DNA of 64,000 nucleotides from Fratercula arctica (taxonomy: Eukaryota; Chordata; Aves; Charadriiformes; Alcidae): NCBI GenBank assembly GCA_947846985.1, contig CANTUZ010000001.1, positions 117,197,757 through 117,261,756 on the forward strand, written 5' to 3'. This document shows, piece after piece, positions 12,401 through 25,951 of this stretch. How positions within the stretch are numbered: the first letter of the stretch is position 1; the number at the start of each line of letters is the position of its first letter. The translations under genes and the position numbers were made by a program. The notes beneath the pieces were generated by a model. It did not search any database. It was not told the DNA's origin and saw only the letters and a program-made list of their open reading frames with translations.

Positions 12401-14097
12401 TTCATTGAATGAGTCTATTTTCTTTCAAGTTATTACCTAGATGGCTTCAGTAATTCTATATAGATGAGGCCTGAAAAAGAAATGCTGAGAGCAGTGAACA
12501 CGCGTAATACATTTGCATAATGCAGTGGAAGAGAGGGTGCTGTGAGAGGAAATTCGCAGGGCTGGCGTCTCGATTCACCAGTCAGTGTTTACAAGAGTGT
12601 AATTCCATTGCCTGCTTTGGAGTCACTCCAGAGAGCCACGCTACTGCAGGACAGAAATGAGGTATTCAACATCCCATTTCTTACCAAAGTCATCCATTGT
12701 GTACAAGAGGTGAGAGATAATAAACCATTTCTTCTTTTAGTATGCCTATCTGTTACATGTTGTTTTCTTCAGATGAGCATTTATGTCTATATAGGTGAAA
12801 TTATTATGTCCAAAGCATAGGAAAGTAAAAGGGAGAGGGGAGGGAGGAAGCATAAGGAAAGACAAACAAAGAGCGACCATATCTTAGGTAAGCATGAAGG
12901 CGAAATCAATAAAAAACCCTACTCTGTAATCAAGATCCCCACTAAGTTGTATGACCGACAGGCTCCAAGTCAAATTAGTATAACTGTATTAAAAATTAAA
13001 ATAACTGTACCTTTGGCATGCAGCCCTTCAAACGCATGCCAATATTTGCAGAAGAACCCTTGCCATTTGGAGGCTCGGCATTGCTGGCAAAGCGGACACT
13101 GGTTGTCCTGCGTGGTGCTTTGTGGAAAGCATGAACCATTCTCGTGGAGGAAGGTTAGTCAACCAAACCTGGTAAGCAAACGCTCATGTTTAGCCTGTGG
13201 CAAATCCTACTGAAAGAATCCACACTACCACTTTTTTTTTTGCTGTGGGAGACACTAGGAAGGCATAAACTGCGTCTACACATTTTACCAGCAGCAACAT
13301 TGGAAGCACTACTGCTGTTTCTGAAACAGAAGTAGAAACAAATAACATTTCTGATCGTAGCTCTATTTATATTCCCATTTGAGCAGGAAAAAACCCTCCA
13401 CCTTTGTGCCTTTGGACAATGTTGTATTTAGAGGTGCTCTCTTCCTTCTCTGTCTCTGTGTGCAAGTTCTAGCTGTGGGCCCCCCTGAAGGCTGCCAAGT
13501 TTTCCCTGTCTGAACTTTGAAACTATATGTACAACACGACATCAATGAAGAGTGGTATTTCTCTACGATATGGGTAAAAATATTCAACTTCTATAGCAGT
13601 AAAATAAAATTTCACTATCTATCAAATTTTCTGTTTTGAGTGAGCAATTGCTTTATTCCAGGCTACCATTAAAAACACTTAGACTACAGGATCTGCCTGT
13701 GTTAATGACCTTTTTTTTTACACAAAATATTTAACTTGCAGCTTTTGACTCCAGTCTGTCAGCTGAACGAATGCTAAAGTGTCATGACTGGCCTGCATTT
13801 GCTCCACAAGCTGATTCAAATCACACGTTCTCTGAGCCATTGTGGTGTGGGCACATTGCAACTACGAAATCCCACTTCTTCTCCTTAGTCTGATCTTGGG
13901 TCCCCTCGCCTGTAACACACCCCATCCTCTTCACTTTCTAAATTAGACTTCAGGCATATGAAAGTGACTTCCCTGCTTGTAGAGTGCCTAGCATACCATC
14001 AGGAAGCAATAAACAAAAACCTCGAAGAGGTACTTCATGCCACATGGAGCGAACTTTGTTTTCTAGATCCATCACTTCGATTGTTCGCTGCGGGATA
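9471..14097. other. Non-coding AT-rich stretch
   Basis: No gene or repeat family recognised. There is a purine-rich tract at about 12825-12880, and short frames such as 12542-12820 and 12947-13213 lack any domain. Confidence 0.5.
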
Positions 14098-14142
14098 TCG
14101 GGCCTGATTCTCAGTGGAAGTAAATCAGCACAGCTTTGCTAT
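14098..14142. repeat. Fragment resembling an ancient amniote palindromic repeat
   Basis: GGGCCTGATTCTCAG followed by GTAAATCAGCACAGCT matches the pattern of an old repeat common in turtle, crocodile and bird genomes, whose arms read like 'gcctgattctcagctggtgtaaatcagcatagct'. It is recognised from general familiarity, not from a named consensus. Confidence 0.35.
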
Positions 14143-15016
14143 GCGTGACAGAGCTGCCCCAAAACTGAGCTGCTAATGTTTATGTGCAGGAACAGTCTCA
14201 GTGTCACTCTTCTGTCTGGCTCATGATTCAGAAGACCGTAACTGTTTGACATAGCCCTCGTATTTGTTATTTTAGGGGGCTGGTTGGAAGGAGATGGCAA
14301 AGGTTTAGGAGTCAATGATCTCCATCAGCTCTACAAACAAGGCAAGACTGCTGGGCTTTGTTTTCTTTTGGGAACTTTCCAAGCATCAGTACTTTGCAAG
14401 TTACCCCCATAGGCAATTCAGTGTCTGTTTCAAGTTAATGCGCTCTGTTTTTCAGGCCACAAATAAAATCAGAACAAAGTAAAAGTTCAGATTTGTTTGA
14501 AAACAACCCAAATTGTGTACCGTGTGAAAAGAAAGGTAAAAAGAGGGTCAGGGAAGCTGGGAGTAGAGAGGGCATGGGATAGGGAAAAGATCTCCAGAGG
14601 AGGGAAAGTGGTTTTTAACACACAGAAAAAGAATAAACTGAAGAGAAGAGAAAAAGATAATAGTTAGAAAGTGTACATGAAAACAATTTTGAAATACTGT
14701 AGCTCCCTTTCTCCTGGTGAGGTTCTGGTCTCACTCAAGAGAGGGTCAAAAGGACTGAAAATGCTAGTTCTTGTATTACCAGTGTATTAGGGGCACATGA
14801 AGCAGACGACAGCAATACAATCAAGATATCAGGTAAATAAATTCTGCCCCTGATTACATTCATTCACCTGATTTGAGAACCATGCTCGATGTGATCTTTT
14901 AATTCTCCGCTTCCTGAAAAAGCTATAGCAACCATGGCGGACTTGCATTGATCAGATACCAAAACACACATATACCTTTGTAAAAACAAACATAACCATA
15001 GAAGGTTTTAGAGGGA

Positions 15017-15037
15017 TTTTTTTTTTTTTTTTTTTTT
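15017..15037. repeat. T21 homopolymer
   Basis: Uninterrupted run of 21 T. Confidence 0.9.
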
Positions 15038-15392
15038 CCCTTAACAGCAAAGAACTGTTAAGGGAGGTACCTTTGTTTCCAAATCTGTGAATATGATGCT
15101 GTGTTGGCTGATTTTCTCCCTACCTTATACTTGCTTTCATCCCACAGCTTTTTTCTCAAGGATGGCACCAAAGTTAGGCTGCTAACTTGGTGCTTGGAAG
15201 ACCCAGTTTTGCAATTCTCCATCCCTTTACAAATATTGGATGAATCTGGATGAGCCATCTGTCAGGTGGGGATTACATTATAGGGCAAAGCAAAGAAAAT
15301 GTGTACTTCAGTGACAGTCTCTGTTAGTACCTTTTTCTGGATTGACATATTTTTCTCTCCTGTGTTGGATGCATTGCTTTGTGAAGTCAGCC

Positions 15393-15435
15393 CCCAAAAT
15401 TTCCATTGACTACCATGGAAACTGCATTGGGCCAG
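15393..15435. repeat. Fragment resembling an ancient amniote palindromic repeat
   Basis: CCATTGACTACCATGGAAACTGCATTGGGCC is close to the 'cccattgacttcaatgggagctggattgggcc' phrase found in old reptile and bird repeats. It is self-complementary around its centre. Confidence 0.3.
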
Positions 15436-16637
15436 TAGTAGCTATAGTGATGCCAGATGGTAAGAAGCTATGCATATGACCGCAATAGAGAATTGTTCGC
15501 TGAATACTAAATTCAGATGAATGCATTGGATCCAAAGTAATCAGAGTTGAGCACAAATGCAGACAGGAAACCACCCACCAAGACAAAACCTAGTTAAAAA
15601 TGATGCAAATACTTTGTGAGAAATTAAAGTAGGATAAAACTATATTCAGTGATACAACCACTTATTCACTACCAGTGGAGTACTTTCACCCTTTCATTCA
15701 TTGGATGGATTCATCTTCCCATGAAGATCTGCAAAACAAAGGAAAAGAGGGGAAAAAAGGCAAAAAGAGCTGATTTGACCTAGATGAATGCTGAGCAATG
15801 GAACTGGCAGGCTCAGAGAACTGCAAATAGGAGATGAAACCATTGACATCCATGTTACCACTTCAAGACTGGCTTCAAATCAGCATAGCCATTATAATAC
15901 CTGGGTGAGATTTTGGTAGCTTCCATGAATTGGGTTTAGGTTCTTAGTCCACTTAAGACCAGATGTCGACATCAAGCAACTCAAAACCCAAACCTGCACT
16001 CCTAGGCAGCTGGAAGAAATGAAAAAACTAAGTCTCATTTGTGACATTGAAAGGAACTGTGTCCTTGTCAAAAGCCAGAAATTAACTGGGCCAAGACTTC
16101 CTTCCTACACTGCTGTGTTTCATAGTAAACCTCAGTTCCCGGATATTACAATGAAGGTAGACAAAGAGAAATTCAAGACAGATGAATGTCTTAATTGTCA
16201 CCTGAGATAAGAAAGTTGGTAGAACTGAGAGAAATTTTTATTGCTACTGTAAATTGTGTAAAATGAACTTTGAATTTGAAACACTCTTTGCATTATTTTC
16301 GTTGCTCTCTGGTTTTTTTTTTCTCTGAAAACAACTCAGAAAACTCTGCTTGTGCAGAAAACCAGCATAAGCAGTGTAAGCTTCACCAGGCAGAGGAAAA
16401 TTTGTAATGTCCAGTTATCACCTTGCCCAAGCATTTTATTTCCTTTGAAAGAGACAGAGAAATGCATCCTTACCTTTCAAAAGGCCTCTCGCTAGCACCA
16501 CCGAAGAGATACAAATGAAAATCAAAGCAACGTTCTTGATAGTTTCCTTTCATGATAAAGTTTCAAGGTTTTCTCATATAAGTAAGAAGCAGTGGTAGGC
16601 AAGGAGAGAAGCATAAATCACGCTCCTCTTGGATGAT

Positions 16638-16655
16638 AAAAAAAAAAAAAAAAAA
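16638..16655. repeat. A18 homopolymer
   Basis: Uninterrupted run of 18 A. Confidence 0.9.
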
Positions 16656-16919
16656 TAGAAAAAGAGCCATTTCATTAAAACTATAATAAGAAAAAAGGAA
16701 GCTTTACGTGCCGTAGATGCAGCTAGAGGAACAGTCAATACAGCATGATTAACAACAGCTTGAAAAAATGTTTCTCCACACACAAATTGAATGCATGAGG
16801 GAATATATTTTTGCTATTGCTCTTAAATTAGTCTGCAGATGATCTTCCCAGATGAGCTAGGCACCTACCTGATGTCTAAATGTATTTATTTCCACAAGAA
16901 GAGACACTGATATAATGGC

Positions 16920-17290
16920 AATTTTGTGCAATGCGAATCACACTAAACCATTGATTTTTTTAAGTGCAGCAGCTGATCTTGCATGGCTGCTTACAAATGC
17001 AGGCAAAGAGACCACACTGATTGCAGCAGTGAACTGAACTCATATCTCACATTGGCTTGAAGATGCCATTTGACAAGCGCTGCTTAAATAAACCTGAGCA
17101 CGTCAGTTATTTTCAAATGATTTACTCATTACAGTCGCTCACAACATAAAAGCCAGCAATCAGTCATTAGTACACAGCAGAGGAAATTTTCCCAGGGTAT
17201 TATGTATCGTGTTTGGACAGTTAGAACTCACCGCTATTATTTATTCACGCCACTATAAATTATTCTTCTCAAAATGAACCTGAGTCACGT
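16920..17290. promoter_or_regulatory. Candidate conserved non-coding element
   Basis: A simple-repeat-free block with dense potential factor sites: TCAAATGATTTACTCATTACAG near 17114, CTATTATTTATTCACG near 17233 and TATAAATTATTC near 17254, plus AP-1/E-box-like words. It looks enhancer-like, but this rests on pattern impression only. Confidence 0.17.
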
Positions 17291-18495
17291 AAATGCTGAC
17301 TTGGAAAGTACCAGAGGCCCCTCTTTTCCTGCAGCACGTATGTTTCCTTTCTAATAGACTTCCGGCCTAAAAATGGAAACCCAAAGGCTAGTGGAGCTTA
17401 GGTGTTTAAAATCAATGCCCTGGAGGCACGGGGGAAAGCAGTTTGGTTACCATTTGCTGTGTCCCTCTTAAGGCTCTAAATTTGTTGAGGGCTTGAATTG
17501 TTCCAGCGTTGCAAAACAGCACTGCTGAAACGCGTGGATGACTTTCATACTGGTGTAAGCATCAGATTGTCACAGACTTCTTATTTCCTCTTTTTTTGTT
17601 TGTTTGTTTGTTTTTTAAATACATATTACATATTTTATCCTGTCAAACCCTAGCCGACAAGGCTCTCCAGATACGCAGTAGTTTTGAGTAACTATGCATG
17701 GTGTCACTCGCAGCAAGGAAAGGGGCAGCAGTCAACTGGACCAAGTCAGCCTTCCGCACAGTGAAAAGGGTTTTGGGACTCAGATGCTGTTCATATTCCC
17801 AGCGTGATGCAGCCTACTAGAAACTGTACTCTAACACCAGCTCATTTTACGCAAGCCTCCTGATAGGTAACGATCTTGTCTCGTGGACACTGTTAACAGG
17901 GGTTGGATTTAAACCGGGGAAAATGAGGTCTGAAAAGCTCCCTGGGAGCCATTATAACCAGCCAGAATCTGGTATTAAATTGAAGCGTCAAAGTGTCTCT
18001 GTGGTGGATCATTCCCACAGACACACACACAGTGGATAAAAAAAAAGTTTTCCTCTGTTAAAGGTGGAACACCTTCCCCCTCCACCCCCAACCCAAAGAA
18101 AAAAAAAACAAAACAAAAAATGCCTTCTGCCCCATTTTGGAAGCACACAATTTTGCAGGACAACTAGCCAGAGTTAACTAACTCATAGGAGACAAACTGA
18201 GTTGAACTCTTTGGTCCAAGGGCCCTTCTTGGGCTCATCCTGCTCCCACTGAAATACATGAATAATGCAATGCCCTCTGCAGTTATCAACACTGTTGCAG
18301 AGTTAAAGCCAAACTTTTTCAACAGATGGCCTTTAAGGACAGACCGTGTTATGCCCCTCAGCTTCCACAACAGCTCTAGTGTTGTGGGGACTCCAGCGTG
18401 GTGGGATCGGAGTATCCTGCAGAGGCTGGGCCAAACCATGAACAAGTTGAAAGTTATATTTCTCACGGTGTTTAGTACTTCTCCTAAATTACAAG

Positions 18496-18527
18496 AAATG
18501 TAAACATAATGTAAAATGTAAACATAA
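18496..18527. repeat. 18-bp period tandem duplication
   Basis: AAATGTAAACATAA occurs at 18496-18509 and 18514-18527. Confidence 0.85.
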
Positions 18528-19648
18528 GCAAAACTTTGGTCAGTCTTTGATGAACAGAGCAGACCGTCTCAGTTCTAACACGCTCTGAGATATTTGTGCT
18601 GCGACTTCTGTATCTGACTTATGCAAATGCACAGGTCAGAAGCATGCGTTCTGGGGCTAACCGCCTGCTCAGATCTGTGACAGCTTTATTGTCATACCAT
18701 GGGAGAAGCAGATACCTCCTTTGAAAATAACTTAAAAATGACTTTGTCATTATTTTAGGCATCACTGACATTTCTTTGGGATTTTCTGTCTGCAGCTCCA
18801 CCAGATGCTGCTGAGAGAGACACAATTCTACTGACAAGTTGCCCCTGGAGCGTGCTGTAAATGGGATGTCATACCTCACTTAGACGTTCTGGAGATACCT
18901 TCCCGTTTCATTTATTTGGCAAAATGTATCTCACAGATGCAGAAAACATATACGTTGAAGAAAATTATTATTGTTACTTAACTTACATAAACACTGATGA
19001 AGGTATTGGCAAGTAAAAGAATGGGCCTCCACTGATTGCTGCTGCCATAAAATGTCTCAGGAGAACTGTTTCTCCAGAGCTTTCAGTGATACAGGACAAG
19101 CAGTTTTGATTTAATCTTAAATATGTATATATTAAAATGTTTTGATAATTTCTTCTATGCTTAGACACATTTCTCTCCTTTTTTGTTTCAAGACAGGACC
19201 AAAACCAACCAGCCATTGTCCAAGGCAGGTTAGTCTAGTGTTACTTTTATCTGTCGTTAAGGCTTGAAGAGACAGAAGTTCCTACAGACTAAAATCAAAC
19301 AAGATCAATTTTTGCAAGCGCAAGAAGATCAAATAATGTGAACAAGCATTGAGAGACAGTTCTTTGGTGGTTATAAGTTGCAACCAATGGTGTAAGCAAA
19401 TTAAAGGCATGGCCCTTGAGCTTTGGTATTTCTTCTGCAGGACCTTAGCTTTGAACTCCTGAGGTCCCTATTTACCCATTTCCTTGCAGAGAATGTTTCA
19501 CACTTAAGTAAACACTCTCAGAGCTCTTTGCAGAGGACAGGAAGTCCAGGACTCAGATTCACTCATGATCTTGCTGAAATGAGTCATTTATTCTTTCAAT
19601 TAATTATTCAGTTAGATGTTTGCCATCATTCTACTGGGTTTTGATCAC

Positions 19649-19672
19649 TTTTTTTTTTTTTTTTTTTTTTTT
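19649..19672. repeat. T24 homopolymer followed by C7
   Basis: Twenty-four T then a C run, another homopolymer junction of the class seen at 4502-4534. Confidence 0.9.
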
Positions 19673-22600
19673 CCCCCCCATTCTCAGGACATGATCCTTG
19701 CAGGAAAGGGCTGCACAACCAAGACAGCTGCTAAAGAATGATGTCACTCGTTAGTTTGACACCGGAAAAGTAAATATACTAGCAAATGTCTTACACGTCT
19801 CTGTTTATTTGTGAGCAATAACTAGTCTGGAGAATGTCTAGGCCTGTGACTTAAGCGCAATAAACCAAAACAATACAAATGTCAACACCTTGGCTGACAA
19901 ATGCAAAGCAAAGCAAATGGCCTTATCCTAAACTGAAAGTCCCTTTTCGCATGTAGGGGAATGCGTGCAGTTCCACTTGCTGCAGAGGAAAGCCAGGATC
20001 ACAGTGACTGAGGAGGTCTCCAGCCGTATCTCACAGAGCTAATAGTTTGTCCTCCCATCACCAGCCTGGGTGGGATGCAGCTGCCTAGATGTTTGTTTAT
20101 GAAACTCCCAAGCTTTGCTCATCAGGCTATGCTGCCTGAGCTAACAGCCAAGTCCTCCCCCCCGACCCATCCGAGTGACTTGTGGAGCCTGTGGGGAGCC
20201 AGGAGAGGAAAGACTTTTTCCCCCATATGCCGAATAACAGCTCCATTTTCAGCACTTCATTAACAATTGCAGCTGCAGCAGAATCACTTTGAGTGGGGAA
20301 AAGAAAAGAACAAAAAAACTCAACAAAATAAAACCCCCAAACCAAACCCCAGCAGACCCCTGCACTGAACTATGGGCTCTGCAGCATAGTTTAGCCAGTG
20401 GCTCTTCTCCCTCCTCCGCTCCCCCTGCTGAAGAGCTCTCAGGGACACTGGAGCAGGGCCCGCCTGGAGCCACGCAGAGCTCAGTCCCCCATGCTTGCTC
20501 CTGTCACGCAGGAGACCCTTCCTAGCCATGCTGCCAGCAGGGACAGCTGTGCTGGCAAAGAAGTAGAGGCCACTTGATAATATCCCTTAAAGAGATGCAA
20601 GAAGCACTCCTAGCTTTCTTCTAAAGTACTAGGAGACACACACTGCCACATAAAGCCAAAGCCATCTGAAATGTGTTTGTTTACAAAGCAGATATCATCA
20701 GTGCTGCATCAGTCATTGCATCCATCACAAAGGAGCGCAGTTATTTACACCATTTCCAAACCTTTTATAAACAGCCTTTTCATCCCAATATTTACAGCTA
20801 TCAGACATAAGAGACATAGCGAGACACCACCTTCCCTCATCTCTCCTACTTTCAATATCAAATCAGTCACTGTGGTCTGGGTTTCTTGAAAATTTGAATT
20901 TCAGAATGGGCTATAGCCTTCTGCACTCTGCCTGTCCCCACTGGCACACGGTCCATAATCAAAATCAGCTCTTGATGGACCTGTTAGCATATCCGTTTGC
21001 TTCTCATCCAGTTTCGATTTTCCCCAATCACCTTGACCTTAGGCCATAAAATAACACTGATTACTATAGACAAAGGAAGTGCAACAGCTCATACTCCGCT
21101 CATACTCTCCCTCAAAGGCAGCCCGTCTTCAACCTGTGAGCATCATCTTCACAGGATGCAGAAAATCAGGACGTAGCTTTGTCTATGCAGCCATTCTGGC
21201 CATGGCTCCTCCATTATTACTGTCAGTAGAATATTAATTCCAGAGTTTTAATAAGAGGGTTTGGGGATTTTGTGGCTTCTGTGCAGCTGAGATAAATTGG
21301 AGCTGTGAGTACATAATAGCTTAAAAAACCCCACCATTTAGATCAAGCCATATCAATGAGGTTGGGTGGTCAGAACATGAACCATAAGCAAGTAGCCACT
21401 TCTCAGGATAATGAAATGAGGGGGTCTACCTCAGAGCAGACAATAGGTTGATACACATGTAATAAAAACAAGTACAGAGCTGGGAATTTCCAACCATTTA
21501 ACTATTCAGCAAAGAACCTGAGTTTTTCTGCAGGTTTCTTAGGTGGGTTTTTTCGTTTGTTTGTTTGTTTTAAAAATAAGAGCTGTTGCCTGGACCATTC
21601 AATTTGCATTAGTAAATGAATTATGCACACTAGCTGCGAATCACACTGTAAAGCTATGCTTTGAATAGAACACAGGACATGTTGGATTCGGGAAAATTTA
21701 GACTACACAAAATCTCAGTTGTTTCTTTCAGTAAATTTGCTGCAACAGGACTTTTTTCCTAATCCTACCAGCTGACACTTTCCGAGTCTGCATCCTTAAA
21801 GCTGTTTTTACTATTATAAAATAAGAATTAAAAAACCTCATAAACCTTGATTGGATACAGAACTAGGCAGTTCAGGGATTTTCCTGTCACTTACGAGCAC
21901 ACCTTTTTAAACAGTTGTTAAAGCCTCCAGCCACGTATGGTGCCAGGATAGGAACCTGCAGAAGCAGTAGCTTACACACAGCCAGCTGCCAGCAGCAGCG
22001 GTGATAAGAAGAATGGGAAATCAACAAGGTGGTTCTCACGGGAAGTTTTAACTCGCTGCTCCCCTCTAAGTGGTGCAAGTATGTAATCACGGTTGTATGT
22101 ACACACCTGCCAAATTAGAGTTAGATAAATGAACTTCTACAGGGAGCTGCGCCATTCAGTGAATCTAGCAGGACTGAAGACGAAGACGGTGATGATAATT
22201 ATGGAAATAAACAAAATCAAATAAAATATAGACTTAAATTTGAAATGGACCCAAATGGAAAGACCTCTGTTAGCTGTTCTAAGCTGTGGAAGCACCCCTT
22301 TAATGGAAACCAAATAAGTTCAAAAAGCATATTTATTTTTACTCTCTCTCACACACAAAAAAAAACCCCAACAAATCAAGCAGTGTTTATCTCTACTAAC
22401 TTCTTTTGGATTTTGACAGTCCCATTTTCTTTATTTGATTTTGATATTTGTGAGAAGCACCTAACTGGCAACCGCAGAAAGGCAAGTATCCTGATTCCCT
22501 AGCAGATGGGCTGCGCTGTGTTGGCAATGGCTGTCATTTCCACACTGACCTAGGAGGGAGAACTCTTGGGGGAAGAGGGTTGAATGTAATGTCACGCGAG

Positions 22601-24831
22601 CGACATATTTTTGCAGCTGAACTGCACATCATTCTCTGCACACTGTGTTTTTGCAGCTGGAATACCTAATTTGTCTTATTATCCACACCATATAGAATCT
22701 CACGCAGAATGCTGTTATGGACGTATCAGAGCAATAGAAATGTGTATATCAGCTATTCTAGTACGTTTTACCTTCATTTTTTTGTTCTTGGGGGAAAAAA
22801 TTGCCTCATTCAACCTGATGCAGGGCAGAGAATTGGCTATTACAGATGTGTCTCTGCTGTAGTGACACGAACAGCCTAACCATCTCAGTGAGCTTGTTAC
22901 TCTACTGGGTAACTTAGGTACCAGTAGCCGTACTAGCTATGCAAGGACGCAACACATACGCTGACTCGGCTTAACGGGGGGCAAAATCTCAATGAGGGGC
23001 TCTAAACACACGGTTCAACACTCAGCTAAACAGCAATAGGGTACAGGATGGCTGGCAGAGAAGAATCAGCATCAGTGCTCAGACCCTAAAGCTTCAGCTT
23101 TTACCACGTGGTAGTGTGGAGGAACCCGCTGTGGGCAATGCACGTCAGCGGCTGCAAATTTTGCAGACTGGAAGGCTGAGAGTTTGGAATTTGTTCTTTC
23201 CCCTTACCCTCATTTTAAAACAAAATGCTTTACAAAGGGTGAGATATACTGTTCTTAAAGGCCAGGAAATGTGTCTGGCCAGTTGAGGGTTTTCCTGTGG
23301 CTTAGAAATGTCCCATCCATCATGAGCTTGTACTGAGCCGCAAGGGCACCAGCCTAAGAAAGGGGCGCACAGTGCCACAGTGCCAGGGGAAATTTCTCTA
23401 AGCTCAGGTTTATATCTGTAGTTGATCTTCCCAAACCAATACAGAACACGTGCTTTTTGCCTCTCTGATGCTCCAGCTGCACAACCAACCAAATGTTAAT
23501 AATGATTTTCTTGTTTCTAAAGGGATATCCATTGATCTGAGTGCTGCACAAACGTGTTATGGACTGCAATTTAAATGTCACATTGCATAAAACCAGCTGC
23601 TTACCTACCAAAACTCAGCACTCCTTGCCCACCCCAATTCTCTAGGCACATTCTCCCAACCCCTAATTAAAAAAAAACCCAACAACAAACAAATCATAAA
23701 GATGGCTGTATCTACTTATCATTGCCTAAACAAAATTCAGTCTAAAAGCAGAGCTCAAGAAACTTTGTGAAAGAACACGATTTTCTGCCAGATGATTTTT
23801 CTGTGGTAAAACCAGCATCTCGCTGCGGCGGCCTCATCCCACTGATGGGACACTGGCACCATTGTGGAATGGAGGGTGTGTGACTGAGTCCCTTCTGCAT
23901 TGCAGGGAGCCTCATTTGTCACTCACATTTCAGAGAAAGACACAGATCACAAAAGTGCATCTGCTTAAGCTGTGATGCCATAAGGAAAAAGAGCTGGTGA
24001 AGCTACATGAATATCTGAAAATGAAGAATATTCTTTCCTGGCCATTTACTACTCTGAAGCATTATAAGAGAACATTGAAGAGCACCCACAACAGTTTCAC
24101 ACCAGGATCTAGCTGCCCAGTCATTGCCAGAGATCTTTTGAGTTAGGAATACAGTCGGTTCCTCAAAATACACCTTGGGAGAAAAAAACCAACAAACTAA
24201 CACAACAAATAAACAAAAAAACCCACCCCAAACTCACTTAAAATATCTGCATTGCTATCTGCTTAGCTTCACTTCTGTCAGATTCCTTCAGATTCTCATC
24301 TTGTTTAGGTCACTATGGAAACTGCATAGTTTTTAATTTGCAAAGACAAGACTGTAGTACTAAATGCTAATTGAATATTGATAGCCTGGGAGCCTCCCAA
24401 ATGTCTTTTTAAAGACCCATAGAAACATTCACTAGGCATGGGAAGAGACTGAAACTTGTAGAAAATGGGGGGAAAAGAAATCACCTTCCCTACTCCCCTG
24501 GTTTCTGTTGGAGAAGATGAAATACATTTTACTTTACAAATAACTGGCTTGAGAAACATAATCAGGTTTGCGTTTGGTTTTTTCCCCCTACCCATTTCCA
24601 TTGTTTCCCATTCAGAGAAAAGAAGAGTCTCACAGACACACGTAAAAAACCTCCTCAAACCCGGAAACAATAGCTCTTTTTTTTTTTTTTCCTTTGCTCC
24701 AATCTGACAGTGAATCTCTCTAAGGGCTTTTAGATGCATATTTTTTTCCCCTAGATGCTCTGCTGTGCCTCTGTCTGATGCGAGTTCAGAAGCTGCATCT
24801 AATTTTAGATACAAGAAGAAGAGACTGTCTG

Positions 24832-24850
24832 AAAAAAAAAAAAAAAAAAA
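24832..24850. repeat. A19 homopolymer
   Basis: Uninterrupted run of 19 A. Confidence 0.9.
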
Positions 24851-25069
24851 GATTATTTAAAAAGGGCAAACCAGACTCCTTTAGCCTCCGAAAAAGGGAT
24901 GACAGGCCTTACACTATCACATGGAAGATTGAGGGATGCAATGCGCAGCCAAACCAGGAGATGTAACAGCAGGTTTTCACTTTCTATACTACGACTATTA
25001 ATCTTTTTAATAGAGGCAAAGCTCTTTCAGGGCTGACATCGGTATGAATTTTGCAGGACTCTCTGCTGT

Positions 25070-25460
25070 TCCTGGCTTAGCACCACTAGTTAATAGGTCT
25101 TCGGCTAAGTGGCAGGCTGAGCCCCTGTGGTTATTAGCACGGCAGCTCTCGCTTGAGGAGGTGATGCCAAGTCATTAGGTACTGTGATATTACAGGCTCA
25201 GCGTCTCCATTGCGCTGGCCCGATGTCCAGGAGCCGAAATCTGAGAGCGCTAGCATCAGCAAGTCTGGCTTGTTAGTCTGATGCCAAAGCCATCGCGTCG
25301 TTATTGGCTCAGCACCTCTGCTTGCTGAGATAAGGTCCACGCACGCATCTCACCGAGGTCCCTTGCTCAGCACACTCATCCCGCTGAGTTCAGGCAAAGT
25401 GCTTGCGGTTTCTTGCTGAACACGTGTAGTTTACTGTTTTGATGCCAAGAGGTTAATAAA
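25070..25460. repeat. Degenerate tandem array, about 57-bp period, seven units
   Basis: Two landmarks recur in the same order. The first, GCTCAGCACC-like, has its AGCAC core at 25079, 25136, 25200, 25252, 25311, 25369 and 25419, giving intervals of 57, 64, 52, 59, 58 and 50. The second, GATGCCAAG-like, starts at 25163, 25222, 25280, about 25332, about 25391 and 25441. Between them lies GCTTGCTGAG or a variant. Units 2 and 5 are closest: GTTATTAGCACGGCAGCTCT versus GTTATTGGCTCAGCACCTCT. A weaker eighth unit may start near 25470. The array has many CpG dinucleotides compared with its surroundings. It encodes no recognisable protein on either strand. It is best called a diverged minisatellite. 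Confidence 0.75.
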
Positions 25461-25931
25461 CCTTGACAGCTCAGCTGGTCCTTCCTGAAACCTGACAAGT
25501 CCACGGACACGACTGGCACACGCCTTCTTCACCGTCTGAGGGCAAGACTTACTGACAACAGATATGCTTTCAAGCAAGTAACCCTCATTGCTTCCGAGGC
25601 ATTTAGCTCTTACAGCGGTCTGGGTAGAAAAACAAACCCTGTGTATGAACTGCAACCCGGGCTGCACTCTCTGCGAGGTGATTGCATCACCTGACAGCAG
25701 CATTACCTGAAAGCTACAAGCCTCTCCTCAAACAGTTTCTCCGACTGCAGTTTTCTGCCACTTGAGACTGGGCAGACAGACCTCTACGTACCTGAGGCAA
25801 GTCCGATACTGCATCTGAATGGCCCAACCCTCATCCAGTCTAGGCACGTAGAGCCCTCAGTACTCCTTACCCCGGGTCTCTTGCAAGTGCCCTTCCAACC
25901 CATTCTCCAGGGCACTAGCCTCGACACTGGA

Positions 25932-25951
25932 TTTTTTTTTTTTTTTTTTTT
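25932..25951. repeat. T20 homopolymer with short TG-rich tail
   Basis: Twenty T followed by CTGTGTATGTGTGTATG. Confidence 0.9.

Larger units (their letters stand above)
14143..16919. other. Non-coding stretch with purine-rich tracts
   Basis: Purine-rich segments lie at about 14526-14666 and 15733-15768. T21 (15017-15037) and A18 (16638-16655) are listed separately. No gene recognised. Confidence 0.5.
17291..25069. other. Non-coding stretch with T/G and A/C simple tracts
   Basis: It holds (TTTG)n at about 17591-17616 and 21544-21570, and A/C-rich tracts at about 18097-18120, 20300-20350, 22357-22377, 23669-23695 and 24182-24235. Frames of 100-169 codons (18164-18466, 23145-23492 and 24305-24814, all minus) show no known domain. 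No gene supported. Confidence 0.5.

Noticed and set aside
24305..24814. 169-codon minus-strand frame
   Set aside because: No known domain, contains a lysine run from a T tract and no exon-like borders; consistent with chance in this composition.
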